Source: Echinicola strongylocentroti
GTDB lineage: Bacteria; Bacteroidota; Bacteroidia; Cytophagales; Cyclobacteriaceae
Reading direction: 5' to 3'
NCBI RefSeq assembly: GCF_003260975.1
Contig: NZ_CP030041.1
Coordinates: 3,767,001 to 3,831,000, forward strand
Length of the DNA stretch: 64,000 nt
Position numbers and translations under genes: made by a program
Notes under the pieces: generated by a model
Told to the model about the DNA's origin: nothing
Database searches by the model: none
The model's input: the letters and a program-made list of their open reading frames with translations, nothing else
In this document: piece after piece, positions 1-8,397 of the stretch
Numbering within the stretch: the stretch's first letter is position 1
Layout of the letters: the number at the start of each line of letters is the position of its first letter

Positions 1-357
1 CCCCGGGTTTAGTGTTACTGTCCCTATTGTTTTGGTCAGCGGCAGGGCACTTTCCAAAAGGCTCAGCCCAATGGAAGCATCCCCTTCAAGTGGAAGCTGA
101 ACGGAGGCAGCACCTTCGTCACCACCATGAAGGCTTATATTCCCAATGCTCAGTGCTGTACTGATGATATTGGCGCCTGAGATGGTTCTGGCATTTTCGA
201 CTGGCTGTTCTTCCTCTAGGGAACTGTTTTCAGCAATTGCCCTTGCTTTTACATTCACCGTGGCATTTGGCATTTCGTCCTGGTCTTCATTGTTACAGGA
301 AAATAGCCCCAGTGTACCGGCGGTGAATAGTCCGATTACCAATAATTGCTTTTTCAT
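1..357 (-). CDS. Partial lipoprotein, N-terminal part only
   Basis: An open frame starts with ATG at 357 on the minus strand and runs without a stop to the window edge (119 codons). The N-terminus MKKQLLVIGLFTAG is followed by a hydrophobic stretch ending in LFSC, a lipobox with Cys 21, so the product is predicted to be lipid-anchored. The following acidic region (NNEDQDEMPN) is typical of the linker after an exported lipoprotein cysteine. The rest is rich in Ala, Ser, Gly and Thr with no domain I recognise. Start and reading frame are well supported; the function is unknown because the C-terminal part lies outside the window. Confidence 0.75.
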   Translation of the reverse strand, partial: MKKQLLVIGLFTAGTLGLFSCNNEDQDEMPNATVNVKARAIAENSSLEEEQPVENARTISGANIISTALSIGNISLHGGDEGAASVQLPLEGDASIGLSLLESALPLTKTIGTVTLNPG

Positions 358-966
358 AATCTTAATAATAGTTGGTTTACAGGATCAGTACCAAGCCTAA
401 TGCCAAGAGCCCGGAGGAGTAAAACAATCCTGTTAAACGCTCTGTTTGAAGCATTAAGAGCCGTAATGGGAGAAAACGGGTAGGCCGAACTTATGAAATG
501 TAGGTTGTTTTTGTGGTGGTTATGGATAATGTGTGGAGCATTTTATGAGTGATATTGGGCGAGTTTTGTGTCAGAATAGAACATTCGAGTGTTCGGAATA
601 GTACAGTCCTAAAGGACTAATGACCTGAAATAGAGCCGGGTGAGAATTGAAAAAAATATTTTTTTAATTATTTTTTATGATAGCATTACAATAATTCCAG
701 GGCAGCGCTAGACTGTAAAATCGAAAAAAACTGTATTGTTTCCGCTCATTTGTCCGAACACCTTGTTGATTTTGATACACTTTTGGCGTTGATATCCCAT
801 GCCAAAAGAGGCTGTTTTACGTTTTTTTAATGTTTTGATAATTTTTTGAAGGGTGATTTTTGCTGTGCCAAAACAAGAAAAATGGTTGTGGTATGCGATT
901 GGTGTATAGGGAAGTACAAACGCAATCAGATTTTAAAAACTTACAATTAACATAACAAATACCGTC
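358..966. other. Gene-free stretch, 609 bp
   Basis: No convincing coding frame on either strand. It separates the divergent lipoprotein (ending at 357) and the secreted protein (from 967), so it should contain both promoters. Small hairpins are visible: GAACA/TGTTC arms around 564-579 and AGTCCT/AGGACT around 604-617. An A/T-rich run lies at 650-675. I could not identify a convincing promoter. Confidence 0.5.
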
Positions 967-1563
967 ATGAAAGCATTATTCACATCCGTTTTTGTAGTAG
1001 GAATGATTTTCCTGGCCAATGCATCCGCTAACCCCGATACCTTGGCAAAAAAAGAAAGTTTAATGGCCAATACCATGGTAGAGGCCACAGATAAGCATGT
1101 CGCAGTCACATTGGGTGCTCCAGTGGGTAAGGTGAAGATCTTTATCCTGAATGAAGACAATAAAATTTTGGCTGTTAACAGGTACAGGGCAAACCAGTCA
1201 TTGAAAATACCTTATAACTTGGATGACCTTCCAGAAGGAGCGTATAAGATCAAGATCAAAACGAAAGACGAAGAAATCACTTATGAGGTGCTCACGAAAG
1301 AAAAGAAGATTGTGATGGACATGCCGATCGTCGCTTATGGCAAAGTGAGTGATCAAAACACCATCAACCTCAAAGTCCTTGGGATCAAAGTACCAGGTAC
1401 CCACGTGGACATCTTCGACGAATCCAATAAGCGCATCGCCACGGATGAGGTCAATGTGGAAGAAGGGTTTGAGCGAAATTATAGATTTACCAATAGAAAA
1501 GTAGAAGGGCTTTATGTGCGGATAAAGGATGCCCAAGGAAGGAAGAAATATATTTATTTCTAA
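967..1563 (+). CDS. Secreted protein of unknown function, possibly two beta-sandwich repeats
   Basis: 198 residues. Residues 1-21 are a Sec signal peptide (MKALFTSVFVVGMIFLANASA, cut into two hydrophobic halves by no charge), so the mature protein is periplasmic or surface exposed. The mature part reads as alternating beta strands in two similar blocks: about 40-115 (VGKVKIFILNEDNKIL...LPEGAYKIKI) and about 120-198 (GTHVDIFDESNKRI...KVEGLYVRIKDAQGRK). Each block has a 'stress a component, describe it, pull it tight' pattern like the small beta domains common in secreted Bacteroidota proteins, but I do not recognise a named family. A strong terminator follows at 1595-1624, so it is probably transcribed alone. 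Confidence 0.8.
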   Translation: MKALFTSVFVVGMIFLANASANPDTLAKKESLMANTMVEATDKHVAVTLGAPVGKVKIFILNEDNKILAVNRYRANQSLKIPYNLDDLPEGAYKIKIKTKDEEITYEVLTKEKKIVMDMPIVAYGKVSDQNTINLKVLGIKVPGTHVDIFDESNKRIATDEVNVEEGFERNYRFTNRKVEGLYVRIKDAQGRKKYIYF

Positions 1564-1594
1564 GATCCCACCAATTAGCATAGGTTTGGGCATG

Positions 1595-1624
1595 GGGCTG
1601 TCAATACGTGACAGCCCTTTTTTT
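1595..1624 (+). terminator. Rho-independent terminator after the secreted protein
   Basis: Perfect 9-bp stem GGGCTGTCA (1595-1603) with TGACAGCCC (1609-1617), 5-nt loop, followed by a run of seven T. Confidence 0.9.
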
Positions 1625-1862
1625 GTTGTTGCGACATGTCTTTTGTTATTCAGCTATAGAAGCCACAAAGTCCCTAAGTCACTAAGGGATTGGGACTCTT
1701 ATAGCAGAGTATTAAACCCGAATTACAAGACATCGAAAAAGGGTAAAGTAAAGTAGCTAACTTATTTGAGAACCACATTAGGCACAATAGGGCACAATAG
1801 GGAAAATACGGTAATCAATGCCATAACCGAGGCAATAACTAGGGGAATGTTTAACCCGGAAT

Positions 1863-2657
1863 TAATGCCGTTTAGTTAGTGTGTATCTGGAAAATATGGG
1901 TTCTATATTTTTTTCTTGGGCAGTTATTTTTCTGGCTAAATTCTTAGGTGGTTTTCATCCCTTTACCTTTGTTACTTTTTTGCTTCAGGTCAAAAAAGTA
2001 ACCAAAAAACCCCGCCGCTGTGCATCTATTGGCCTAAAATTAAAACCTCCCCTCATGCAGGCAAACTCCTCCTTTTTAACTGCCAACATTCTTTTAAGGC
2101 AGCATTTCGTCAAACAAGCCTGCCTTTTTGCCCACCCGCTTTTTAATTTCTTAACGCCCAATACCTGCAAGGCGGATCCGATTAATAAGTTTCTTATGGA
2201 TAAATTATCATCATTATTCCATGTAGTGGTATATTTTCTTAAGTAACCAAGTTGAGCGAGAACTATAAGCCCCCCTGAGCCAAAAAAGGTATGGCTTCCT
2301 TATTACGGCCCTTGGTATGCCTGTTTTCCAGCCGATGGTGGCGGCCGTTAAGAAAGGGAGTTGGCTTGCGTCGTGGAACAGCGAGACCCACTCGCTTTTA
2401 GGCCGTAGCCATCGGCTGGAAATTAAAATGGGTGACGGATCTCGGTCGCAGGGTAAATCCATGTTCCATTTTAAAAGGCCTACCACCGGCCTAGATTTTT
2501 TTCTTTCTTTTTTCATCAATAGCCTGCCCCGAAGGCTTTCGGGGGAAAAAAGGAAAAGGATCCACCAAGATGATCAGGTTTCCCCAGCCAAAGTCAATCA
2601 AAAAAAGGACTTTTAGGTATATGAAAAGGAGGAAATGCCCTTAACTAAACGGCATTG
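1863..2657. repeat. Multi-hairpin element with 14-bp inverted ends and flanking 10-bp direct repeats
   Basis: The left end ATGCCGTTTAGTTA (1865-1878) is the perfect reverse complement of 2642-2655. Outside both ends the 10-mer AACCCGGAAT occurs in the same orientation (1853-1862 and 2658-2667), which looks like a target duplication. Inside are several perfect stems: 12 bp at 1971-1982/1991-2002; GCAGGC/GCCTGC at 2057-2062/2118-2123 enclosing CTGCC/GGCAG; 14 bp at 2325-2338/2409-2422 with an inner GGCC/GGCC; and CCCCGAA/TTCGGGG near 2527-2544. A 101-codon open frame on the minus strand (2519-2214) spans the big stem; I regard it as doubtful. A shorter derivative is at 45884-46020. No transposase is visible, so mobility would need help from elsewhere. 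Confidence 0.6.
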
Positions 2658-2845
2658 AACCCGGAATATGCATTAGCCTATCTACGCCACGGCGCACAGG
2701 TGTTGCGACCTTAAACTGCTTCAAAATCAGCCGTTTCACTTTAGTTTTCGGCATAACCGTAGCGGTGCTACGCTAATGCCTCCAGACTAACTGATTTTCT
2801 TGCACTTTCAGCTCTCACTACGATTCCTAACGCATAATCCGGGTT
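2658..2845. repeat. AACCCGG fold-back repeat, copy 1 (long form)
   Basis: 188 bp with inverted ends AACCCGGAATATGCATTAG at the left and CTAACGCATAATCCGGGTT at the right. Inner segments also pair: AAAATCAG/CTGATTTT, TTAGTTT/AGACTAA, GGCAT/ATGCC and GTAGC/GCTAC, so most of the unit folds into one long interrupted stem. It is nearly the same as 37840-38009. No coding capacity. Confidence 0.8.
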
Positions 2846-2994
2846 TAAAAGCAGTGTCCTCAAACAGGCTGAAAGCCTAGTTCAATCCCCCCCCCCTAGA
2901 CATACCCAAAAACTTCAGGAATTAGATGGAATTAATGCCTTAGCCTACTCTGTGCCATGGTGACTGCTTTTCCTTGGACGATTGATTTGTTGGT

Positions 2995-4041
2995 TTATAC
3001 GTTGTCCCTTAGCTGACTGCTGTATTCCTTGACCGTATTGATGAACACCTTTACTTTTTCGGGATCGATATCCGGGTAGACACCATGACCAAGGTTGGCG
3101 ATGTGCCTGCCGGCACCGAATTGGTCCAGCATTCTTTTGGTGGCGGCTTCCACTTCTGCTGCCGAACCATACAGGGCTGCTGGGTCCAGGTTGCCCTGAA
3201 GCGTTTTTTGGTCACCAATGAGGCTTCTGGATTCGGCAATGCCCATGTTCCAGTCGAGGCCGATGGTTTCACAGTTCAGCTTGGCCATTTCCTCTCGTGC
3301 AAAGAAGGCGCCTTTGGCAAATACCGTTACAGGCACTTCCGTAATGGCATCGCAGATTTCGGAAATGTATTTCAGGGCGTATTTTTGATAATGGTCTGGC
3401 GGTAAGATGCCTGCCCAGCTGTCAAAAATCTGCACAATATCCGCCCCCGCGGCTATTTGGGCCTTGAGGTAGTTGATGGTGGACTTCGTGATCATGTCCA
3501 GCAGGCGTTCTGCCAATACCGGCTCCTGATACAGCATGGCCCTGGATTTGGAGAAGGTTTTACTTCCTGATCCCTCGACCATATAGGCAAAGATCGTCCA
3601 AGGTGCACCGGCAAAGCCGATCAATGGTACTCGTCCGTTAAGGGCTTTTTTGGTAATCTTGATGGCTTCGATGACATAGCTAAGGTCATCCACGCCATCT
3701 GCAATCCTCAGTTTGTCGAGGTCTGCTGCTGAAGAAACGGTGTCAGGGAATCTTGGTCCCCGTTTTTCGATCATCTCATAGGGTAGCCCCATGGCTTCCG
3801 GAATGACCAATATGTCCGAAAAAATAATGGCCGCATCCACACCCAGCAAGTCTACCGGCTGTAGGGTGACTTCTGCTGCCAGCGATGGTGTCTGGGCGAG
3901 TTCGATAAAGCCACTTACGCTGCTTCGTACTTCCCTGTATTCGGGCAAAATCCTTCCGGCCTGACGCATCAGCCAAACAGGGGTGCGTTCCACCTGCTCG
4001 CCGCGGGCCGCTCTTAATAACAAGTCGTTCTTCAATTGCAT
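2995..4041 (-). CDS. hemE: Uroporphyrinogen decarboxylase
   Basis: 348 residues, the usual length for HemE, which removes four acetate carboxyls of uroporphyrinogen III to give coproporphyrinogen III in cytosolic haem synthesis. The family's N-terminal signature [12 protein letters not shown] is at residues 19-30, the conserved Asp in the [14 protein letters not shown] segment is near 75, and the second signature GFAGAPWT is near 141-148. The first ATG fits the family start. The gene stands alone between repeats. A -7-like TATCTTTG lies only 4 nt upstream of the start codon (see the promoter entry). Another haem gene, hemC, is 22 kb away. Confidence 0.97.
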   Translation of the reverse strand: MQLKNDLLLRAARGEQVERTPVWLMRQAGRILPEYREVRSSVSGFIELAQTPSLAAEVTLQPVDLLGVDAAIIFSDILVIPEAMGLPYEMIEKRGPRFPDTVSSAADLDKLRIADGVDDLSYVIEAIKITKKALNGRVPLIGFAGAPWTIFAYMVEGSGSKTFSKSRAMLYQEPVLAERLLDMITKSTINYLKAQIAAGADIVQIFDSWAGILPPDHYQKYALKYISEICDAITEVPVTVFAKGAFFAREEMAKLNCETIGLDWNMGIAESRSLIGDQKTLQGNLDPAALYGSAAEVEAATKRMLDQFGAGRHIANLGHGVYPDIDPEKVKVFINTVKEYSSQLRDNV

Positions 4042-4045
4042 GGCG

Positions 4046-4053
4046 CAAAGATA
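4046..4053 (-). promoter_or_regulatory. Putative -7 element of hemE, almost on top of the start codon
   Basis: Minus-strand TATCTTTG matches the Bacteroidota -7 consensus TAnnTTTG. Only 4 nt separate it from the ATG at 4041, so a transcript from it would be leaderless or nearly so. I see no good -33 TTTG at the expected distance, which limits confidence. Confidence 0.45.
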
Positions 4054-4336
4054 GTTGATTGCGCTAAATTATACGAACTGTATTGGGGAAATGGATTTTG
4101 GTACTGAAAAAAAACATGGTGCCTTCTGGTCTTTGTGGCATTGTCATTATTAATTATGTATAGCCGCAATTGTACAAGTGCTCACAGAAATCACGGAAAT
4201 CTCAGCAATGCCTTGTTTCATTCTGGGGATTCTGTGCATTCAGTCAGTGAGAAATATAATCTACTGGCATGAAAGCGTATAATCAATCTATAAAATATAG
4301 AATGCTGAAGAACGCAAAGGTGTTGATGAGTAGTAA
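4054..4336. other. Gene-free stretch between hemE and the collagen-motif lipoprotein
   Basis: Together with the flanking promoter and terminator, this makes a 353-bp gap. It contains copy A of the GCGTATAATC hairpin repeat (4183-4289); the remainder is A/T rich and shows nothing else I can support. Confidence 0.5.
4183..4289 (+). repeat. GCGTATAATC hairpin repeat, copy A
   Basis: This segment aligns with 60081-60151 and 61174-61258. Shared blocks are CATTCTGGG, TTCTGTGC, GTGAGAAATA, CTACTGGCA and GCGTATAATCA, in the same order. The first half is an imperfect palindrome: TCACGGAAATCTCAG pairs with CTGGGGATTCTGTG. No coding capacity. Confidence 0.75.
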
Positions 4337-4370
4337 AAATAAAAAAAACCACCGAAATTACTCTCGGTGG
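4335..4370 (-). terminator. Terminator of the collagen-motif lipoprotein gene
   Basis: On the minus strand, a 7-bp stem CCACCGA/TCGGTGG (4370-4364 with 4355-4349) is followed by eight T, just after the stop of the gene at 4395. Confidence 0.85.
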
Positions 4371-4394
4371 CTGTAATCATATGTTTTATCAATG

Positions 4395-4922
4395 CTATTT
4401 TTGAATTTTCACAAAGTCACTTTCTTCTATATCCAGATATTCCATTGTAGCATCATAATTTGAGAAATCCATTCTGGCATTGGCACTAAACAAATCCGAA
4501 GGCACAATTACTACCCTAAAAAGTAAATTATCGGTCCAATAAGTGGTTAATTGAGCAAAATCTACAGGAGAGTTGTCCATAAAAATGCTGAAAGTACTAG
4601 GTGTATGGTCAAAATTATAAACTAGAGTACCTTGTTCTATGTAAAAGGTCTGCGGTAGCAACCTCCAAGCATTTCTATCATCATACACAGGTGATGCTTC
4701 ATTCATATAAATTAGAATTGCATCTCCTTCTTCCATTGGTGGATCCAGATCAAATAGTTTTGAATAATTGTTCGCATCATTAAATGAAACCTCTACTTCA
4801 AAAGTTTCGCCTACAAATAATCCACCTGGCTCACCAGGAGGCCCCTGCGGGCCTGGAGGGCCTTCACAACCTTGGATCATAAAGGTTGTAGCAACAAATA
4901 AAAGCAACAATAATTTTCTCAT
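4395..4922 (-). CDS. Lipoprotein with a short collagen-like Gly-X-Y segment
   Basis: 175 residues from the ATG at 4922; an in-frame ATG at 4943 would add seven polar residues in front of the signal peptide and is less likely. The signal peptide MRKLLLLLFVATTFMIQGC ends in a lipobox with Cys 19. Directly after it comes GPPGPQGPPGEPGG, four Gly-X-Y collagen-type triplets, too few for a stable triple helix by themselves. The remaining 140 residues are an acidic beta-rich domain of unknown type, ending DFVKIQK. Small lipoproteins with this layout are frequent in Bacteroidota; the function is unknown. It is probably a single-gene unit, with its own terminator at 4335-4370. Confidence 0.85.
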   Translation of the reverse strand: MRKLLLLLFVATTFMIQGCEGPPGPQGPPGEPGGLFVGETFEVEVSFNDANNYSKLFDLDPPMEEGDAILIYMNEASPVYDDRNAWRLLPQTFYIEQGTLVYNFDHTPSTFSIFMDNSPVDFAQLTTYWTDNLLFRVVIVPSDLFSANARMDFSNYDATMEYLDIEESDFVKIQK

Positions 4923-5047
4923 ATCTGAGGGGGTTAGTTTCACGACATTCTTATTAGACGGCCAATTGGAAAATTTGTTTTATATCATCCGATAAGATCG
5001 GCCATAAATTTCATTTTACCAAAATCATACCAAAAATCACCAGTTTC

Positions 5048-5566
5048 CTATTTCTTTTTGACAATAGGTGCCCAAACTTGAACATGGTCTTCACGGAGCA
5101 GGCGATCGATGAAGATGCCGGATAGGGTGAGGTGGTGCTCCACGGCAAAAGCCTGCATATCTTCTTTGATGGTTGCTGGTCGTGGCATGACCCATTTGTC
5201 GTACCGTAGGTCGGCCACTAGGAATTGATTTCCTTGGATGACTTTTTCCTCCCAGTCTGCCTTCATGCCATCATTTGTCTTGTCCAGCCCCACGAAGACT
5301 TTCATGGTGTCCAGTTTGCCGGCAGGCTCCACGTAATAGATGGTGTGCAAGGTGGCTTCAGCTTCTTCGGTTAAGGCCGCTTCTATCGTTTGGAAGGTGT
5401 TTTTGAGCCCCTCATCTTGGGGCGTGCCCCTGTAGGTGAGTCCATAAAGGTGGAGGCTCTCCTGCTCGATTACCGTAATAGGATAGTCCTTAAAACCACC
5501 CAAGTAAGCAAAGATGCTAAACCCCAGTGCGGCCAATATGCCGACGATAATTAACGTTTTTTTCAT
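5048..5566 (-). CDS. Membrane-anchored GyrI/effector-binding-like domain protein
   Basis: 172 residues. Residues 4-24 form one transmembrane helix (KTLIIVGILAALGFSIFAYL), so the domain probably faces the periplasm. The remainder has the pattern of the GyrI-like effector-binding fold seen at the end of AraC-type regulators and in free-standing small-molecule binding proteins: ITVIEQESLHLYGLTYRG near 31-48, a middle VFVGLDKTNDG segment and a final QVWAPIVKK strand. No DNA-binding domain is present. Family assignment is by pattern only; the ligand is unknown. The gene follows the beta-barrel gene on the same strand at a distance of more than 200 bp. Confidence 0.7.
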   Translation of the reverse strand: MKKTLIIVGILAALGFSIFAYLGGFKDYPITVIEQESLHLYGLTYRGTPQDEGLKNTFQTIEAALTEEAEATLHTIYYVEPAGKLDTMKVFVGLDKTNDGMKADWEEKVIQGNQFLVADLRYDKWVMPRPATIKEDMQAFAVEHHLTLSGIFIDRLLREDHVQVWAPIVKKK

Positions 5567-5741
5567 TTTCTAACTCCGTGATTGTCCATGGCCTTATTGA
5601 ATCTGTTTTGCACCAGGCAAAGCCTGTTTGGGTGTCACTTCAAAGCTGATCGTATTGGCACATGACCATCAGCACAACCCAATTCCCATTATGCGCCTAT
5701 CTACCCCACCTAACCTCCCCGCCGCGGCGGGGAGGAATTTG

Positions 5742-5797
5742 TCTCAAGTCTCAAGTCTCAAGACTCAAGTCTCAAGACTCAAGACTCAAGACTCAAA
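5742..5797. repeat. Tandem heptamer (CTCAAGW), about eight copies
   Basis: CTCAAGT and CTCAAGA units follow one another without interruption. The last unit supplies the stop codon of the beta-barrel gene on the minus strand (TGA complementary to 5793-5795), so the array forms the start of that gene's 3' untranslated region. Confidence 0.9.
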
Positions 5798-6374
5798 AAT
5801 GATACCTAGCTCCAATGCCGCCCTGTAGCTTGACGTGGCCGGGGCGGTCAGCGATTTCCATCATAAGCCCCAATTCCGCAAAGACACTGACCGGCTGGTC
5901 TTCGAAGTAGTATTCTCCACCACCAAATACTTCGAGGCCAAAGTCAATGTTATTTTTGTTCTCAGAAAAAACGGCCGTTACGTCGGCTGTTTCCTGATAC
6001 GCATATTCGACATTAATGCTTCTCAGCTGCAAGCCTGCCCCACCAAAGGCCAACAAACTTCCTTCGGTAATGTCAAACTCAGCCGTGATATCTTCGTGAT
6101 AGGCCACTCTGCCATTAAAGGAGATGCCTCCTCCGGCACTGTGGTTAAGGTAAAAGGCATTTGGTGATGGCTTGTTGCTGTCGAAGACCTTGCGGTAATA
6201 GGCCGAGCTGTTGGCACTTCCCCGGCCGATCATTCCTTCAAAGGAGATTTTGTCATCCAGAAAGGTCTTGTAGGTGATGCTGATGGGTTCGCCAATCCTT
6301 AAGCCGATGGATTGTTCCTGTGCAAATGCCGCGATGGGCAGGCTAAAGATAAGCAATAGCAGAATCTTTTTCAT
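5793..6374 (-). CDS. Small outer membrane beta-barrel protein
   Basis: 193 residues. A signal peptide covers residues 1-18 (MKKILLLLIFSLPIAAFA, cleavage before QEQ). The mature part is amphipathic beta strands with frequent Gly and aromatic residues and ends in a terminal aromatic (GGIGARYHF), the usual C-terminal strand of a barrel inserted by the BAM complex. Length is right for an eight-stranded barrel. No enzymatic motif is seen. A -7-like TAAATTTG on the minus strand at 6428-6421 would give a leader of about 45 nt. The stop codon is formed by a tandem heptamer array. Probably a structural or adhesion-type porin-like protein. Confidence 0.8.
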   Translation of the reverse strand: MKKILLLLIFSLPIAAFAQEQSIGLRIGEPISITYKTFLDDKISFEGMIGRGSANSSAYYRKVFDSNKPSPNAFYLNHSAGGGISFNGRVAYHEDITAEFDITEGSLLAFGGAGLQLRSINVEYAYQETADVTAVFSENKNNIDFGLEVFGGGEYYFEDQPVSVFAELGLMMEIADRPGHVKLQGGIGARYHF

Positions 6375-6608
6375 GTGTAGGTATTTTAGCGTTTTGCTAT
6401 GGTTTTACGTTAGAACGGCGCAAATTTAAGCCCTATTATGGAAAGGTCTGTTTTTCGGGAAGGGAATTTTAAAAAAATAGGTGTTACAAATCTCCTTTAT
6501 CATTGTTCGTGATTATAAGTCCAGAACAGCCCCGTTTATTGTGAGTAGGACTAAAGGACTACGAAGCAATGCAGATTGGCAAACTCCAAACCTTTTGACT
6601 TTCATACC

Positions 6609-8384
6609 TTACTCACTCACCATGGATTTGAGCTGCATCTGGTGGAGTTGGGCATAATAGCCTTCTTGTTCGAGCAAGGCATCGTGAGTGCCCATTTCCT
6701 TGATTTCACCTTTATGCAGTACGATGATATTGTGGGCTTTCTGGATGGTGGAGAGCCTGTGGGCGATGACGATAGAGGTCCTGCCTTTCATCATTTTTTC
6801 GATAGCACTTTGGATCAGTTCTTCGGTTTCGGTATCCACTGATGAGGTGGCTTCGTCAAGAATGATGATTTCGGGATTGTACACCATGGCCCGGACAAAG
6901 GAAATCAACTGACGTTGTCCTACGGATAGCGTAGCTCCGCGTTCCATGACATTGTAGTCAAGCCCTCCAGGGAGGCGCTCGATAAATTTCTTGGCTCCGA
7001 CAAGTTCCGCTGCTTCCATTACTTGCTCTTTGGTGATATCGGGGTTGCCCAGGGTGATGTTAAAGTAGATCGTGTCAGAGAATAAGAACACATCCTGTAG
7101 CACCACTCCAATGTGTCGGCGCAGGATTCCCAGGTCAAAATCCCGGATGTTCTTATCATCTACTTTGATGGTTCCCTTGTTGATTTCATAAAAACGGCTG
7201 ATCAGGTTGATGATAGAGGATTTGCCCGCTCCAGTGGCACCCACCAGCGCGACCGTTTCGCCGTGTTTGACATTGAAATTGATGTCTTTCAGTACCCATT
7301 CTTCATCATTGTAGGCAAACCAAACATGTTCTAGCTTTATATTGCCTTTGATTTTTTCAGGGGTATAATTGCCTTCATTGGCAATGTGTTCATCGCTTTC
7401 CAATAACTTGAAGATCCTTGAGGAGCTTACCACGCCCATTTGCAAGGTGTTGAACCGGTCTGCGAGCATCCTGATGGGGCGGAAAAAGAGCTGCAAGTAC
7501 ATGATGAAAGAGATCAATACTCCCACTTTCAGGTCTAGCCCAAATACACCTGTAGCTCCATACCAGACCACTAGGCCTATTCCTACGGCTTGGATGATTT
7601 CAGCTACGGGATAGTAAATGGCATAGTAGAGCACCGATTTGACATTGGCTTTTTTGTGCTCGGTATTGATGGCATCAAATTTCTTGTATTCACTATCCTC
7701 GCGGTTAAATACCTGAACGATGTTCATACCGGTGATATGCTCCTGCAAAAAGGAGTTGAGATTGGATACGGCATTTCTGACCTCATTAAAGGCCACTTTT
7801 ACCTTTTCCTTAAAGATATAAGTAGAAATGATCAGCAGCGGAAGAGTGCTCAGACTGACTAGGGTGAGTTTCCAGTCCACCCAAAACATCACACCCAAAA
7901 TGGTGAAAAGCTGAAGTAAGTCTCCGATGATCGCCGCCAGACCTTCGCTAAACACATTCGAGAGGGATTCGACATCCGAAATATTCCGGGTGACCAATCG
8001 ACCGATGGGGGTATTGTCAAAAAACTTCAGGCGCATTTTGAGCAAATGCCGATAGAGCTTGATCCTGATGTCCCGTATGATGACCTGTCCGATCCAGCCA
8101 GAAAGGTACGTGTGGGCAAACTGCACCACGGCCTGCAGGACCAATAGCCCGACCAATAGGTAAATAATGCGAAGCAAACCTTCCTGATCGCCAATGGCTA
8201 CGTGTTCGTCAATGGCTTTTTGGATAAACAGCGGCTTTGTAGGTGCCAAAGCAGCCAAGGCAACGGTAAGGAAAATCAGAAAGAAGAACCGACCTCGGTA
8301 GGGTTTTACAAACTGATAGAGCTTACCAAGCACCTGGGTGTCGATGATGTCTCCGCTTTTTACATTTTCTTTTTCCAGACTCAA
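6609..8384 (-). CDS. ABC exporter half-transporter, LmrD/BmrD-like
   Basis: 591 residues: six transmembrane helices in about 1-325, then an ATP-binding domain. Walker A is GATGAGKSS, Walker B plus catalytic Glu is IIILDEAT, and the H-loop is IVIAHRLST. The signature reads LSVGQ instead of LSGGQ. In heterodimeric exporters such as LmrCD or BmrCD the partner with an intact Walker B often has an altered signature, so this could be the D-type half; the C-type half could be the gene at 38703-40493. Substrates of such exporters include drugs and lipids; none can be inferred here. It lies 13 nt downstream of truA on the same strand and is probably co-transcribed. Confidence 0.9.
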   Translation of the reverse strand: MSLEKENVKSGDIIDTQVLGKLYQFVKPYRGRFFFLIFLTVALAALAPTKPLFIQKAIDEHVAIGDQEGLLRIIYLLVGLLVLQAVVQFAHTYLSGWIGQVIIRDIRIKLYRHLLKMRLKFFDNTPIGRLVTRNISDVESLSNVFSEGLAAIIGDLLQLFTILGVMFWVDWKLTLVSLSTLPLLIISTYIFKEKVKVAFNEVRNAVSNLNSFLQEHITGMNIVQVFNREDSEYKKFDAINTEHKKANVKSVLYYAIYYPVAEIIQAVGIGLVVWYGATGVFGLDLKVGVLISFIMYLQLFFRPIRMLADRFNTLQMGVVSSSRIFKLLESDEHIANEGNYTPEKIKGNIKLEHVWFAYNDEEWVLKDINFNVKHGETVALVGATGAGKSSIINLISRFYEINKGTIKVDDKNIRDFDLGILRRHIGVVLQDVFLFSDTIYFNITLGNPDITKEQVMEAAELVGAKKFIERLPGGLDYNVMERGATLSVGQRQLISFVRAMVYNPEIIILDEATSSVDTETEELIQSAIEKMMKGRTSIVIAHRLSTIQKAHNIIVLHKGEIKEMGTHDALLEQEGYYAQLHQMQLKSMVSE

Positions 8385-8397
8385 AATCTATTGTCTT

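Larger units (their letters stand above)
1625..2994. other. 1.37 kb gene-free stretch made largely of structured repeats
   Basis: Several frames of 60-120 codons are open here on both strands, but they overlap each other, cross strong hairpins, and have no recognisable protein features, so I do not call them. The stretch holds a partial AACCCGG end at 1853, an about 0.8 kb multi-hairpin element (1863-2657) and a complete fold-back repeat (2658-2845), listed separately. A short tandem duplication of GGCACAATAG lies near 1781-1800. The end of hemE follows at 2995. Confidence 0.6.

Noticed and set aside
1881..2246. 121-codon open frame on the plus strand
   Set aside because: It overlaps frames on the other strand, crosses a 12-bp hairpin and has an improbable composition.
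2214..2519. 101-codon open frame on the minus strand in the multi-hairpin element
   Set aside because: It runs across a 14-bp perfect hairpin and other palindromes and has no domain, signal or neighbour that would support it. Kept only as a note within the repeat.
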